47,776 bases of DNA from Microseira wollei NIES-4236 (GCF_020521235.1 NZ_BLAY01000068.1:1-47776); one strand, 5' to 3'; counted from the first letter of the stretch, positions 7,631-16,057 are shown. The notes: generated by a model from the letters alone, not told the origin. Numbers and translations: made by a program.

Positions 7631-8332
7631 TTAACGAAATCCCAAAAGATAGGCGAGAGATTGAAACACGCTCACATAAAAATTACCCTCCCTTTCTCTA
7701 AACAACGAAAACGGAGAATCAGGCATCCCGAAAAAAGGTCTAAGCGTCCATCCTAACTGACAACCGACGAAAGCGTAAAGAAATAACCAAGCTTGTAAAA
7801 TCTTTCGCCGCGTATCGCTACCTTCAGTATCTTGTTCCAAAATACAATTTGCCGCCTGATACAACGAAGATACCCCAATCCATCCAGTTAAAGTGAAGAT
7901 AGCCACATTCAACAAAATGAGAAACTGGTAATGGGTAGTACTAATCAAGAAAAACAGCGTAATAGGCGCAAAACTGAACAACAGCACGCTCGTTACCGAA
8001 ACCGCCGTTAGCACCAAAGCGAAATGCTGACCAAACCTGCGCTTGGAGCCAAAAATAATGTTATAAAAGTACAGCGTTGGCAGACAAACAAGCAGCGTAA
8101 TTAAGTAAAGCGCTGGCAATTTAACTGCCGAGGATAAAGCTTGCATCCAGCTATGATAAATTCCCATAATTCCGCCATAAATTGCCAGGAATAGCGAACT
8201 GCAAACGAGCAGAGAAAAGATTTTGCTGGGGATTTTTACCCCTTGACGAATTTCTTCTAAAAAGAGGGCGCGCTCCCGCAGCAGACTTATCATCACACCA
8301 AAGGATTTCGCCCCCTGAAATTGCTGTTTCAT
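7631..8332 (-). CDS. Membrane protein of unknown function, tandem paralogue B
   Basis: A 233-residue paralogue of the preceding product: same length, same helices and the same landmarks (LLRERALFLEEIRQG, LLVCSSLFLAIYGGIMGIYH, LPALYLITLLVCLPTLYF, FGQHFALVL, GCQLGWTLRPFFG). Identity looks around half by eye, so the duplication is not recent. It is the first gene of a three-gene minus-strand series ending in the SirB1-type gene. The family function is unknown; the repeated QHFA and GWTLRP motifs would be the places to look for conserved residues. Confidence 0.75.
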   Translation of the reverse strand: MKQQFQGAKSFGVMISLLRERALFLEEIRQGVKIPSKIFSLLVCSSLFLAIYGGIMGIYHSWMQALSSAVKLPALYLITLLVCLPTLYFYNIIFGSKRRFGQHFALVLTAVSVTSVLLFSFAPITLFFLISTTHYQFLILLNVAIFTLTGWIGVSSLYQAANCILEQDTEGSDTRRKILQAWLFLYAFVGCQLGWTLRPFFGMPDSPFSLFREREGNFYVSVFQSLAYLLGFR

Positions 8333-8360
8333 CCTGCTTTTATCCTCAACTAATTTATCT

Positions 8361-8466
8361 CGTACCCAGGCTCAGGCTGGGTACGAAACTGTGGATCCTC
8401 TGCATCGTTTTACTCATCCAGGCAGAGCCTTGAGGATCTAGTTCCCAGGCTGAGCCTGGGAACTAG
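8361..8466. repeat. Two dispersed hairpin repeats between minus-strand genes
   Basis: CGTACCCAG...CTGGGTACG (8361-8385) and CTAGTTCCCAGGC-TGA-GCCTGGGAACTAG (8438-8466). The second overlaps the stop codon of the CruP-like gene and could act as its terminator. The same CCCAGG...CCTGGGAACGAG family recurs at 42215-42300. Confidence 0.8.
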
Positions 8467-10013
8467 AGTATAGAATAATCGCCGCCAGAACCATACTGCC
8501 AAGCTTCCACCCAACGATGGTAATAATATTGCTGAATAGGCGGTAAATTTTTCATCCCAGGTTCGATTGCTTTACCCAGTGGATAAAGAGCGCTATAAGC
8601 ACCTAAATTTACATAATGAACCATCCAATCCAACAAGGTCAATAAACCTACCTGCGGAATAATTTTGACTACTAATCCAGGCTGGGCGAGAGAAGTTTTA
8701 AACAGCGTTTGCGACAGGGCGGGAAATTGCACCACATCTTGTAAAAACGGTTTTAACACATCTTCTCCCAACTGCTCCATTTCTTTAAATACCCCCGTCA
8801 AAAGTTCGTTAATTTGATTCGGGGGTATTTGTTGATTAATCCCGGCGCTCATCGAACGTTGAAACATCCACGTCACCGCTATACTTGGCTGATAAGGCTG
8901 TAGGAGTTTCAAAGCATTTTGACTCAATTGGTCGCTTTGTAGCGCCTCTTGGACGCCGTTCGCGAGACGTTTTAGATGCCGTACCATTGCCCCAAAACCG
9001 CCAAAACTCAAAGGCGATTGACTGCCGCTACTATCTCCAATCGGAAGAATGCGATTCCAAGGCATTCTTAAGGGACTTTCGCGGAAAGTAGGGAAGAAAC
9101 CAAACAGCGCCCGTTTAAATTGCAATTGTTCGAGTTCTACCTGCTGATATTGGGGTAAAAGGCGCAGGTAGTCTTCAAAAAATGCTTCTAAACTAAAGCG
9201 CTGTGGGTTAGCATCCATGTAAGTAAACAGGTAGGTTGTTCTGCCATCGCGGGCGGGAAAGGCTTCCCAGAAGTACTGGCATTGATTTTGCAACGGTGTG
9301 AAGGAGTACAACAAGTCGCCCGTGTCGTTTTTCGGAAAACCTGTGGCACAAGTTCCGACAACTAGACAGACGCCATCGGGTTTTGTTCCTGCCCTGGCTT
9401 GTTGTACGATGGGGGAAAAATGTCCCATTGCGTCGATTAAGAGGCGAGTTTTGAAGTTGTTACCCGCTTCCAGCATTACTCCATCTGGATGGATAACTGC
9501 GCTTTGGAAGGGGGTTTTTTCAAATAGCTTGCCGCCCGCTTCGAGGAATTTTGTTTTGAGGGTTTCTAGGAGATAAACTGGATCGACGCCGATGTTGAGA
9601 ACGTCTTTTACCCAGATATCGTTGCCGCCAAAAAAGCCGATGCGGGCGGGGTTATATTCGGTGGCGATCGCTTTTTCCAATTCTGCTGCTGAAAGCAGTC
9701 CCAATTCGACAAATGTTTCTAATTCTTTGCGGGATATATTCCATTCTTGATCTCTGCCGCGCAAGATTCCTCGTTCAACTACAGCAACTCGCCAACCTTT
9801 TTTGGCTAAAGCAGCGCCGATTAATATTCCTAAAGTGCCGCCGCAGATGACGACATCAAAATCTACTTCTCCCAAGGGTGTGGGATTTTCTTTGACTACG
9901 TTGGGGATGGGTGCGGTGTTTTCTTTGATGGTTTTCCACAAGGTATCGACGCGGCGCAGTTGTGCTAAGACATCGCCGGGGATTTGGGAAAGAATTTGTT
10001 CGGTGAGGGTCAT
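8463..10013 (-). CDS. cruP: FAD-dependent oxidoreductase, CruP-like (lycopene cyclase paralogue)
   Basis: A 516-residue flavoprotein. A short helical lead ending in LRRVDTLWKTIKE is followed by a Rossmann dinucleotide-binding site DVVICGGTLGILIGAALA (residues 53-70) and VAVVERG. A second FAD-contacting segment is ILPIGDSSGSQSPLSFGGFG. The ending YYYHRWVEAWQYGSGGDY resembles, from memory, the CruP proteins of cyanobacteria and plant plastids. CruA/CruP are the lycopene-cyclase-type FAD enzymes of cyanobacteria. CruP is thought to limit carotenoid over-oxidation rather than to cyclise lycopene efficiently. The length is shorter than I expect for CruA, which favours CruP. It is monocistronic. 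Confidence 0.65.
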   Translation of the reverse strand: MTLTEQILSQIPGDVLAQLRRVDTLWKTIKENTAPIPNVVKENPTPLGEVDFDVVICGGTLGILIGAALAKKGWRVAVVERGILRGRDQEWNISRKELETFVELGLLSAAELEKAIATEYNPARIGFFGGNDIWVKDVLNIGVDPVYLLETLKTKFLEAGGKLFEKTPFQSAVIHPDGVMLEAGNNFKTRLLIDAMGHFSPIVQQARAGTKPDGVCLVVGTCATGFPKNDTGDLLYSFTPLQNQCQYFWEAFPARDGRTTYLFTYMDANPQRFSLEAFFEDYLRLLPQYQQVELEQLQFKRALFGFFPTFRESPLRMPWNRILPIGDSSGSQSPLSFGGFGAMVRHLKRLANGVQEALQSDQLSQNALKLLQPYQPSIAVTWMFQRSMSAGINQQIPPNQINELLTGVFKEMEQLGEDVLKPFLQDVVQFPALSQTLFKTSLAQPGLVVKIIPQVGLLTLLDWMVHYVNLGAYSALYPLGKAIEPGMKNLPPIQQYYYHRWVEAWQYGSGGDYSIL

Positions 10014-10103
10014 GATGGGAGTGGGTTAGAGATAAAATACTAATTGTTATGGTAGTGCGATAAAATAATTGTGTCAGTATATCTGCTTGTGAATGCAGTA
10101 ATT

Positions 10104-10345
10104 ATGACCGAGTTATTAGAACAAGCCATTACAAAATTGAAGCAATTGCCAGCTAGCCAACAGGATGCGTTGGCGTAGCCTGCCGGAGGCATCTCGCTGC
10201 ATTAATTCTGGAAGAATTAGAAGATGAAGTTTGTTGGGACAAAGCATTTGAGGAGTCTCAAGATTTACTCGCTATTCTGGCAGCAGAGGCGATGACTGAA
10301 TATCGCGCAGGTAAAACTCAAGAGTTAGATCCGGATAGATTGTGA
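10104..10345 (+). pseudogene. Broken type II antitoxin gene (interrupted by a small dispersed repeat)
   Basis: The frame starts ATG 10104 as MTELLEQAITKLKQLPASQQ DALA and then hits TAG at 10176. Downstream, in another frame, it resumes as LILEELEDEVCWDKAFEESQ and runs on to EYRAGKTQELDPDRL, ending with TGA 10343-10345. This is a typical small antitoxin of the kind found with RelE/ParE-type toxins. The break is an inserted sequence at about 10174-10197 (core GTAGCCTGCCGGAGGCATCTC) that both shifts the frame and adds a stop. After the insert the first in-frame ATG gives only about 23 C-terminal residues. The stop overlaps the GTG start of the toxin gene. Confidence 0.75.
10174..10199. repeat. 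Small dispersed repeat inserted in the antitoxin gene
   Basis: About 23 bases with core GTAGCCTGCCGGAGGCAT, containing an imperfect inverted repeat (GCCTGCCGGAGGC). It belongs to the GCGTAGCC...GGAGGCATCGC type of mobile small repeats known from filamentous cyanobacteria. A related fragment (GTTCGCGTAGCGTGGCGTCA) lies at about 27375-27395. Confidence 0.6.
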
Positions 10346-10614
10346 AATCCCGCACAACGGCTCAATTTCGTAAAGCTTTTGCCGATCTGCCAGCGCAAGT
10401 TCAAGCACAAGCGAGGGCAGCATATCGCCAGTTTAGGGAAGAGCCATCCCATCCCAGCCTTCGGTTTAAGCAGGTGCATCCAACTTTACCAATCTATTGT
10501 GCTAGATTCAGCAAAATTTATCGGGCAGTCGGTCAACCCATCGACGATTGTATTGTGTGGTTTTGGATTGGATCGCACGCTGATTACGATAAATTGTTGT
10601 CTCAGTTGCGGTAA
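10342..10614 (+). CDS. RelE/ParE-superfamily toxin-like protein
   Basis: A 90-residue basic protein, MKSRTTAQFRKAFADLPAQV then RAAYRQFREEPSHPSLRFKQ, a strand-rich middle IYCARFSKIYRAVGQ and the ending WFWIGSHADYDKLLSQL. This is the RelE/ParE fold layout: helix pair, then beta sheet, then a terminal H-x-x-Y motif (HADYDKLL). Toxins of this group cleave mRNA on the ribosome or poison gyrase. The start GTG 10342 overlaps the antitoxin stop (GTGA). The partner antitoxin is interrupted, so the toxin is either silent, inactive, neutralised by a residual C-terminal antitoxin peptide, or controlled by a distant antitoxin. Confidence 0.75.
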   Translation: MKSRTTAQFRKAFADLPAQVQAQARAAYRQFREEPSHPSLRFKQVHPTLPIYCARFSKIYRAVGQPIDDCIVWFWIGSHADYDKLLSQLR

Positions 10615-10770
10615 TAGTTTAATACAAAGCGATCGCTTGTTGTTGTGCCGAATGGGTGCGTTCGCTCCTGCTTCACTCTGAGCAAATTCCCAGCATTGCA
10701 CAAACTTTTGACAATGAAATAGCTAATCATAGGGAACGCATTGAAAACATTGGGATTATTTTAATTAGGA

Positions 10771-10873
10771 CAGGACTTACGCACGCTGCGCCAAAAACAA
10801 AGGTGATGCGTCAATCTCGCGACTGGAAACCCATGATTTTTCGTATCACCTTTGTTTTTTTGCGTAAGTCCTG
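10771..10873. mobile_element. MITE-like element, CAGGACTTACGCA termini
   Basis: A 103-bp element with perfect 13-bp terminal inverted repeats (CAGGACTTACGCA at 10771-10783; TGCGTAAGTCCTG at 10861-10873). An inner inverted pair is AACAAAGGTGAT with ATCACCTTTGTT. It encodes nothing. Its right half (TGCGTCAATCTCGC... to CCTTTGTTTTTTTGCGTAAG) recurs at 34271-34313. Confidence 0.85.
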
Positions 10874-10874
10874 T

Positions 10875-10979
10875 AGGACTTACGCCAATCACCTTTTTTT
10901 CTATGAAAAATCGTCACTTTGGAACTATAGATCCCAGCTTGAAACCAGGTTTCTACGATCGTCGTGGGTAAGTCCTGTT
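10875..10979. mobile_element. Second MITE-like element adjacent to the first
   Basis: AGGACTTACGCC at 10875 and GGGTAAGTCCTG ending at 10979 form imperfect inverted termini of the same family, enclosing about 80 bp with no frame. It directly abuts the 10771-10873 element. The rest of the gap up to 11060 shows nothing else I can assign. Confidence 0.6.
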
Positions 10980-11060
10980 CTAGATCAATGCTGTCACGAT
11001 ATCAACACAACCAGGGATGGCTGGTTGAACTCGTACCCTAGTCCTGGCTTTCCACCATAC

Positions 11061-11096
11061 AAGAAACCCGGTTTTTCTAAAAAACCGGGTTTCTTG
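11061..11096. terminator. Hairpin just after the sucC stop codon
   Basis: AAGAAACCCGGTTTTT and AAAAACCGGGTTTCTT pair around a short loop, ending one base beyond the sucC stop codon. It is both a member of the AGAAACC(C/G)GGTTTCT palindrome family and a plausible transcription terminator. Confidence 0.6.
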
Positions 11097-11097
11097 A

Positions 11098-12354
11098 TTA
11101 TTTGGCTAAGGAAACTGCTTTTGAGACTGCTTCATCCAATTTATCTACCACAGATACTCCCAACCCTGCCAAACGCTCTCTAGCTGTGGCTAGGTAGGAA
11201 CCCGCGAGGCGCACTACAAAATGGGGATAGTGAGTGTGCGATCGCACTTCCACCCCAGCAGCTACTTCCTGGGTCACGCTAACCCCACTACGGCGGCGAC
11301 TCCCACTCGTTGAATTCACTGTTGGTTCTGTTTCCCCACTTGGTGGCAGATATTTGGCAATAATGCCAGCTACGCCATCGCAGGAAGTAGCTCCGCCTAA
11401 AATATTCACTAAAACAACCTTAATCCCCTTATTTTCGCTCAATAATCCCAGTCCCCTTTCCAAGCGATCGCACAACGTCGTTCCTGTCCCCATCCCCGTC
11501 ATCTCTTCGCCTATATTCAAGTAGCTGGCTGGCTTTCCCCCTCCTTGGTATACCAAATCTAGGGTCACCATCCCCATCCCACTCCCGTTACACACCACCG
11601 CAATATTCCCTTCCGTTTCCAATACCTGGGGCGTTTGATTATAACACAAACTTAAATCTTTAGCAAGAGTGCGATCGTCTCCCTTTTCTTTTTCCCGCTG
11701 TTTTGCCAGCATTACCAACTCGCGATGGCGTCCCAAAGCCGCATCGTTGGCGATGACTTTACCATCTAGCGCCATGACTTCGCCAGCGGCACTGACACCC
11801 AGGGGATTAATTTCGACTAAATCCAAGTCTTTCTGGATAAACAATTTATACATCGCTTCGACGATGGTACTGACAGCGGAAATTAACTGACCCTGCAATC
11901 CCATCTTCAAAGCCAAACGGCGGGCGTAGAATGGGGAAAATTCACCCTCTACAATTACCTGCTGCATTTTCTGCCGCACCGCATCTGAATCCATACCGCC
12001 CTGGGGCGAACCCAACAAAACGGGGCGACAAAGGGTATAATCTAGGGCGACTGCCAGATAGAATTCTTGTGCGGCGTTGTAGCGAGCTTCTGCTAGGAGT
12101 ACTTTGGGATACTCGCCCCGAATGGGTAATTGGAAAATAGTTTGAGCTGCGGCGATCGCATCGATTGTATTTTCCACAAATTTAATCCCGCCTGCTCTTC
12201 CCCTATTCCCCTTTGGCACCTGAGACTTCAACACCACTGGATAGGGTATCTTTAAATCCTTCAGGTCGCTAGGGCGGTCGATGCGTTGGGACGGTAAAAC
12301 CGGAATGCCGATTTCGCGAAATAATTCTTTAGCTTGATATTCTAGTAGGTCCAT
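11098..12354 (-). CDS. sucC: Succinate-CoA ligase (ADP-forming) subunit beta
   Basis: A 418-residue ATP-grasp protein. It starts MDLLEYQAKELFREIGIPV, has the ATP-grasp strand YPVVLKSQVPKGNRGRAGGI, the Mg/ATP region DLDLVEINPLGV and ALDGKV, and the CoA-ligase domain with NGSGMGMVTLDLV and VNILGGATSCDGVA. SucC with SucD interconverts succinyl-CoA and succinate with ATP formation. An ATG at 12354 fits the family start; an extended frame to 12405 adds unrelated residues. About 38 residues rich in Ser/Thr/Arg (from PPSGETEPTVNSTSGSRRR to VRSHTHY) are inserted before PHFVVRL, where the family normally has a short loop. No sucD is adjacent; short repeats and mobile elements lie downstream instead. 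Confidence 0.9.
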   Translation of the reverse strand: MDLLEYQAKELFREIGIPVLPSQRIDRPSDLKDLKIPYPVVLKSQVPKGNRGRAGGIKFVENTIDAIAAAQTIFQLPIRGEYPKVLLAEARYNAAQEFYLAVALDYTLCRPVLLGSPQGGMDSDAVRQKMQQVIVEGEFSPFYARRLALKMGLQGQLISAVSTIVEAMYKLFIQKDLDLVEINPLGVSAAGEVMALDGKVIANDAALGRHRELVMLAKQREKEKGDDRTLAKDLSLCYNQTPQVLETEGNIAVVCNGSGMGMVTLDLVYQGGGKPASYLNIGEEMTGMGTGTTLCDRLERGLGLLSENKGIKVVLVNILGGATSCDGVAGIIAKYLPPSGETEPTVNSTSGSRRRSGVSVTQEVAAGVEVRSHTHYPHFVVRLAGSYLATARERLAGLGVSVVDKLDEAVSKAVSLAK

Positions 12355-12404
12355 AAATAATTGCGGTAGTGTGTATTGCGGTGTATAGTGACTAGATTCA
12401 CCCA

Positions 12405-13322
12405 CTACTTATTACCTACTACCTTTTCTTGCCAGTCTTTGGCGACTAGATCGATGCCGTAGAACCGCTGCCAGAAGCGATCTACAACCTTTGTCGGCAA
12501 GACTTTGGTCATGAGAAACAGCAAAATCTTGCCGCCCGTAGCAGCAGTATAGCGGGGTTTTGGATTGGTGTCTGTAAGACTACGCACAATTACCTCTGCC
12601 ACGCGCTCAGATGTCCAAGCGCGGGAACTGGTTTTATCCTGCAATCCTTTTAAATTCTCAAACGCAGCGCGGTAGGGTGTATTTTCGGGATTTGTTACCG
12701 CTTGCTCAACGCCTTGGGCGGCTACGTCAAAAAAATCCGTACTCACCGGCCCTGGTTCAATAAGGCTGACTTTAATATTAAACGGCTCCAACTCCATCCG
12801 CAGGGCATCGCTTAGCGATTCCAAAGCAAATTTAGAAGCGCTATATAACCCGCCAAACGGAAACGCCACCCGTCCCCCGATTGAACTAATATTAATAATG
12901 CGTCCGCCGCCAGAGTTACGCATAACGGGAATTAATGCTCGGCTCAACGCCAACGGTCCCAAGACGTTAACTTCAAATTGCCGCCTTGCTGCTTCTGCCG
13001 GAACTAATTCTATCGGCCCCATTTGACCGTACCCGGCATTATTAACCAAGGCGTCAACGCGACCAAATCCTTCCAAGGCAATGCTTGCCAAGGCTTCGAC
13101 TTGCTCGACCTTTGACATATCTGTGGGGACGACCAATACTTCCGCACCGGCTTTGCTACAGTAGGTGGCAACGGCTTCGAGCTTTTCGCTGTTGCGAGCT
13201 GCCAGAACTAATCGGATGCCTAAAAATCGTTGAGCCAAAACTTGTGCTAAAGCCGCTCCAATTCCCGTGGAGGCACCAGTGATCAGTACAACTTGTTCGG
13301 ATAAGGCAGGAAAATCGGGCAT
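12405..13322 (-). CDS. Short-chain dehydrogenase/reductase (SDR family)
   Basis: A 305-residue classical-type SDR. It shows TGASTGIG for NAD(P) binding (15-22), an NNAGYGQMGP segment, INISSIGGR with the catalytic Ser, YSASK with the catalytic Tyr and Lys (near residue 160), and EPGPVSTDFFD after the active site. The C-terminal tail (FLMTKVLPTKVVDRFWQRFY) is as in longer SDRs acting on lipophilic substrates; the substrate is unknown. I chose ATG 13322 over TTG 13355, because residues 1-11 of the longer form precede the fold. GGAG lies about 14 bases upstream of the ATG, rather far. It is followed by sucC in the same direction after 50 bp, possibly in one transcript. Confidence 0.85.
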   Translation of the reverse strand: MPDFPALSEQVVLITGASTGIGAALAQVLAQRFLGIRLVLAARNSEKLEAVATYCSKAGAEVLVVPTDMSKVEQVEALASIALEGFGRVDALVNNAGYGQMGPIELVPAEAARRQFEVNVLGPLALSRALIPVMRNSGGGRIINISSIGGRVAFPFGGLYSASKFALESLSDALRMELEPFNIKVSLIEPGPVSTDFFDVAAQGVEQAVTNPENTPYRAAFENLKGLQDKTSSRAWTSERVAEVIVRSLTDTNPKPRYTAATGGKILLFLMTKVLPTKVVDRFWQRFYGIDLVAKDWQEKVVGNK

Positions 13323-13613
13323 AGTAAATTTAGTACTCCTAAGAAACTCCCTCAAGAGCAGGTGGGCAGGTGAGCAGGAGTTTCTTTTTTATATGACTGG
13401 TTGCGTTTGCTGCCCTGGGGACGCTCTTAATCTTATCTTTACATTTCTTATAAGTTTTCGCAGCGCACATGTCATGTTTGTGAGGTGGGAAAATTGACTT
13501 ATTTGGCTGGTTGGATCTGAGAATAAACCCGGATGGGAGTTATCTGTAACAAACATCGACGTGAAAATCAAATTGATTAAAATTAACACTCAAAAAACCA
13601 AAGGTGGTACCCT

Positions 13614-15464
13614 ATGCAAACAGTAGCGCAGCAGGATGAGATCAAAGCACTAAAGCGATTTTTGCAGAAGCGGTTGCAGTCAGAAGCAGCCTTGGAAGTA
13701 CCCTTCCAACTACAGTGCGTTCTCAAAGATGGGGAATTATTGATTTTGGTGCAACACGAGGCATCAAACGGATTTGACGCGACAAACATCTTCAACACGC
13801 TACAGCAAGCAATTTCTGCCGTGGGATCGGCTTTGCCCAACCCAGGGTCGGACTTCCAGCAGGTACACGTTTTCCTGAGAGTGGCGGGACAAAAGCAGCC
13901 TTATGCAGCGGAAGATTTTACAGTAGAGAACCCAGTCGCTTCGACGAAGAACGCTTCTGAACTGGAAAACCTGCTGGCATTGGAAGAAGAAGAAAACCCG
14001 CCCCTAAGCTGGGATAATTCCACAAACGATCCCGAAACATCCGCAACGGGGACATCAAAACCAACAGTCGAATATCACCAAGGCGTCCAAAAGCAACCCA
14101 CGCCAAAGCGAGAGAACCCGTTTAAAACAACACCCAAGGTGCAACAGCACAGCAGTGACAGCGAAACACCGTCGAGTGCGCCCCCAGTACCATTGTTGGC
14201 AGCCGTTGGTGTAATGGCGGGGGTGCTGTCATTGGCAAGTATTTACGCCTTGACGCGTCCTTGCACCATCGGATCTTGTTACCAGCTACAAAACGCGCAG
14301 CAGTTAAATCAAGAGTCAATTGCAATTCTGCGTCAAGCCAAGTCGGGGCAAGAATTGGTGGTAGCGCAACAGAAATGGCAGCAAGCCACCGAACAATTGA
14401 AAAGTATAGCCCCTTGGGCGCGCGATCGCGCCAAGGCACAAAACCTGTTACAGAATTACTCAGCGCAGATGGCGAGGCTAGACTTGGTTTTAACCGGGTT
14501 AAACAAAGCCACCCAAGCAACGCAAAAAAGTCAAAATCCTCCCCACTCGGTGCAAGAATGGCGAGACATCCTGGCGCTGTGGAACGAGGCGATCGGGCAA
14601 ATGCGGCAAGTCGCTCCCAATAGTTCGGTTTATCCCCTAGTCAAGCAAAGATTAGAAGAATACCAGCTCAACGTCGCAATTGTCAACCAGCGCATCCGCA
14701 CCGAACAACAAGCAGACCAAGAATTGATCGAAGCCAAGCAAACGGCACAAGTTGCCGAAGCGCGCATGGGGAACGCGCGCACGTTTGAAAACTGGCAACA
14801 AGTTTTCAATAGCTGGCAGGCATCAATCGATGCCCTCACCTCGATCCCGCCAACTACAACCGCTTACAGAGAAGCCCAGGATTTATTATTAAACTACCGA
14901 CCTAAACTGGCAACCGCACGCGATCGCCGCACCAGAGAACAAATCTCGGCAAACGGTTACAATCAAGCCGTGAGTCTGGCATCTCTCGCCCAGCGCCTAG
15001 AACAACAAGGTCAATGGTCCCAAGCGGTCGCTACCTGGCGTCAAGCTTCTACCTCCGCCTCCCAAGTCCCCAGCGAAAGTTTTTACTACAATCAAACCCA
15101 ACCGCTGATCGATGCCTATGCTAATGCTTTAAAGCAAGCAGAAGCCAATCTGAAAATATCCCTCATTTTACAAAAAGCCCGCTTGGATCTCAACCGCACT
15201 TGTTCCGGTACAACCAGGATTTGTAATTTTAATGTCGCCAACGATGGTATTAAGGTTTATCTTACTCCTGCTTATTACAACCAGTTGGTAAGAACTAACG
15301 CCACCGCCACTCTCAACGGCGACGCCGATACCCAACAAGCAGTCGAAGATCATCTCCAAACCTTACAAGCTGCCCTAGAAGCTATCAGCGAAAACGCTAA
15401 CCTGCCCCTGGCGCTTTACGACCACCGCCGTCAACTTATCGGTACTCATACGCCTAAAAGTTAA
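13614..15464 (+). CDS. Single-span membrane protein with coiled-coil/TPR-like periplasmic part, unknown function
   Basis: A 616-residue protein. Residues 1-110 form a soluble N-terminal domain (IKALKRFLQKRLQSEAALEV, then LLILVQHEASNGFDATNIFN). A disordered acidic/Pro linker follows (about 110-195), then one transmembrane helix (PLLAAVGVMAGVLSLASIYAL, near 197). The long Gln/Ala-rich helical region repeats a W-x-x-A motif about every 60-70 residues (QQKWQQATEQLKSI, ALWNEAIGQMRQV, SWQASIDALTSI, TWRQASTSASQV), like a solenoid. The C-terminal end (CNFNVANDGIKVYLTPAYYN) is a small beta domain. A good ribosome site AGGTGG sits just before ATG 13614. It is probably a cyanobacterial cell-envelope protein; I do not recognise the family. 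Confidence 0.75.
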   Translation: MQTVAQQDEIKALKRFLQKRLQSEAALEVPFQLQCVLKDGELLILVQHEASNGFDATNIFNTLQQAISAVGSALPNPGSDFQQVHVFLRVAGQKQPYAAEDFTVENPVASTKNASELENLLALEEEENPPLSWDNSTNDPETSATGTSKPTVEYHQGVQKQPTPKRENPFKTTPKVQQHSSDSETPSSAPPVPLLAAVGVMAGVLSLASIYALTRPCTIGSCYQLQNAQQLNQESIAILRQAKSGQELVVAQQKWQQATEQLKSIAPWARDRAKAQNLLQNYSAQMARLDLVLTGLNKATQATQKSQNPPHSVQEWRDILALWNEAIGQMRQVAPNSSVYPLVKQRLEEYQLNVAIVNQRIRTEQQADQELIEAKQTAQVAEARMGNARTFENWQQVFNSWQASIDALTSIPPTTTAYREAQDLLLNYRPKLATARDRRTREQISANGYNQAVSLASLAQRLEQQGQWSQAVATWRQASTSASQVPSESFYYNQTQPLIDAYANALKQAEANLKISLILQKARLDLNRTCSGTTRICNFNVANDGIKVYLTPAYYNQLVRTNATATLNGDADTQQAVEDHLQTLQAALEAISENANLPLALYDHRRQLIGTHTPKS

Positions 15465-15777
15465 TTGGTAATTGCTCATTGCTAATTGCTAATTGGTAAT
15501 TGCTTATTTAGGACTTACGCGCAGAAACCGGGTTTCTCTGAAAAATCGTCGATTTACAAATTAGAGATATAGGTCGAAACCCGGTTTCTAGTCCTGAAGC
15601 TGTTGCTTAAACGGGTAGCGATCGCCACACTGGTCTATTGTATCCACCATACAAGCTATCAGCGATCGCTTTACTTCCTTTTTAGGACATTATTAATTCC
15701 TGAAACCCTTGATTTGACCTTCTTCTTCCCCTAGCCCCTAGCTATAGTTGAGGAATCCAACAACAAAACCTCCCGCG
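15465..15777. other. Repeat-rich gap: heptamers, a MITE-like element and HIP1 sites
   Basis: Heptamers TAATTGC/TAATTGG occupy 15465-15505. A short element at 15510-15595 has ends AGGACT(TACGC)...AGTCCT and an inner pair AGAAACCGGGTTTCT / GAAACCCGGTTTCT. Two GCGATCGC sites follow. No gene is visible. Confidence 0.6.
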
Positions 15778-15957
15778 ATGAATGATAGATACCAAGTAGG
15801 CGGTAGTCTGGCATTTGATGCAACTAGCTATGTAGAACGACTTGCTGATTCCCCAATCTATGATGCTCTTCTTCGCGGTGAGTTTTGCTATGTCCTCAAT
15901 TCGCGCCAAATGGGCAAATCTTCTCTTTTAGTCAGAACTAAACACTATCATTGCTAA
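15778..15957 (+). pseudogene. N-terminal stub of an AAA-like (AAA_35-type) ATPase gene
   Basis: ATG 15778 opens a 59-residue frame, MNDRYQVGGSLAFDATSYVE then RLADSPIYDALLRGEFCYVL and NSRQMGKSSLLVRT, and stops soon after. This is the start of the AAA-like proteins common in filamentous cyanobacteria, in which GGSL..D..TYV.R..D..LY and a P-loop RQMGKSSL precede several hundred further residues (often WD40 or TIR domains). Everything after the P-loop is missing and the last residues (KHYHC) are unrelated, so the gene is truncated, probably by a deletion next to repeats. Confidence 0.75.
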
Positions 15958-15982
15958 TTGTTCCTGGTAAAATTTTCCGGAT

Positions 15983-16057
15983 ATCCCATTAGCCATTAGC
16001 CATTAGCTATTAGCTATTAGCAGCCCTAAAAAGGTAACTAGCAAATTAAGTTAGTTA
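15983..16057. repeat. Heptamers plus the stop-adjacent repeat shared with 3486-3529
   Basis: ATTAGCC and ATTAGCT units are followed by AGCAGCCCTAAAAAGGTAAC and TAGCAAATTAAGTTAGTTA, nearly the same as 3491-3529. It overlaps the stop codon of fetB just as the other copy overlaps that of the channel gene. Confidence 0.8.
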
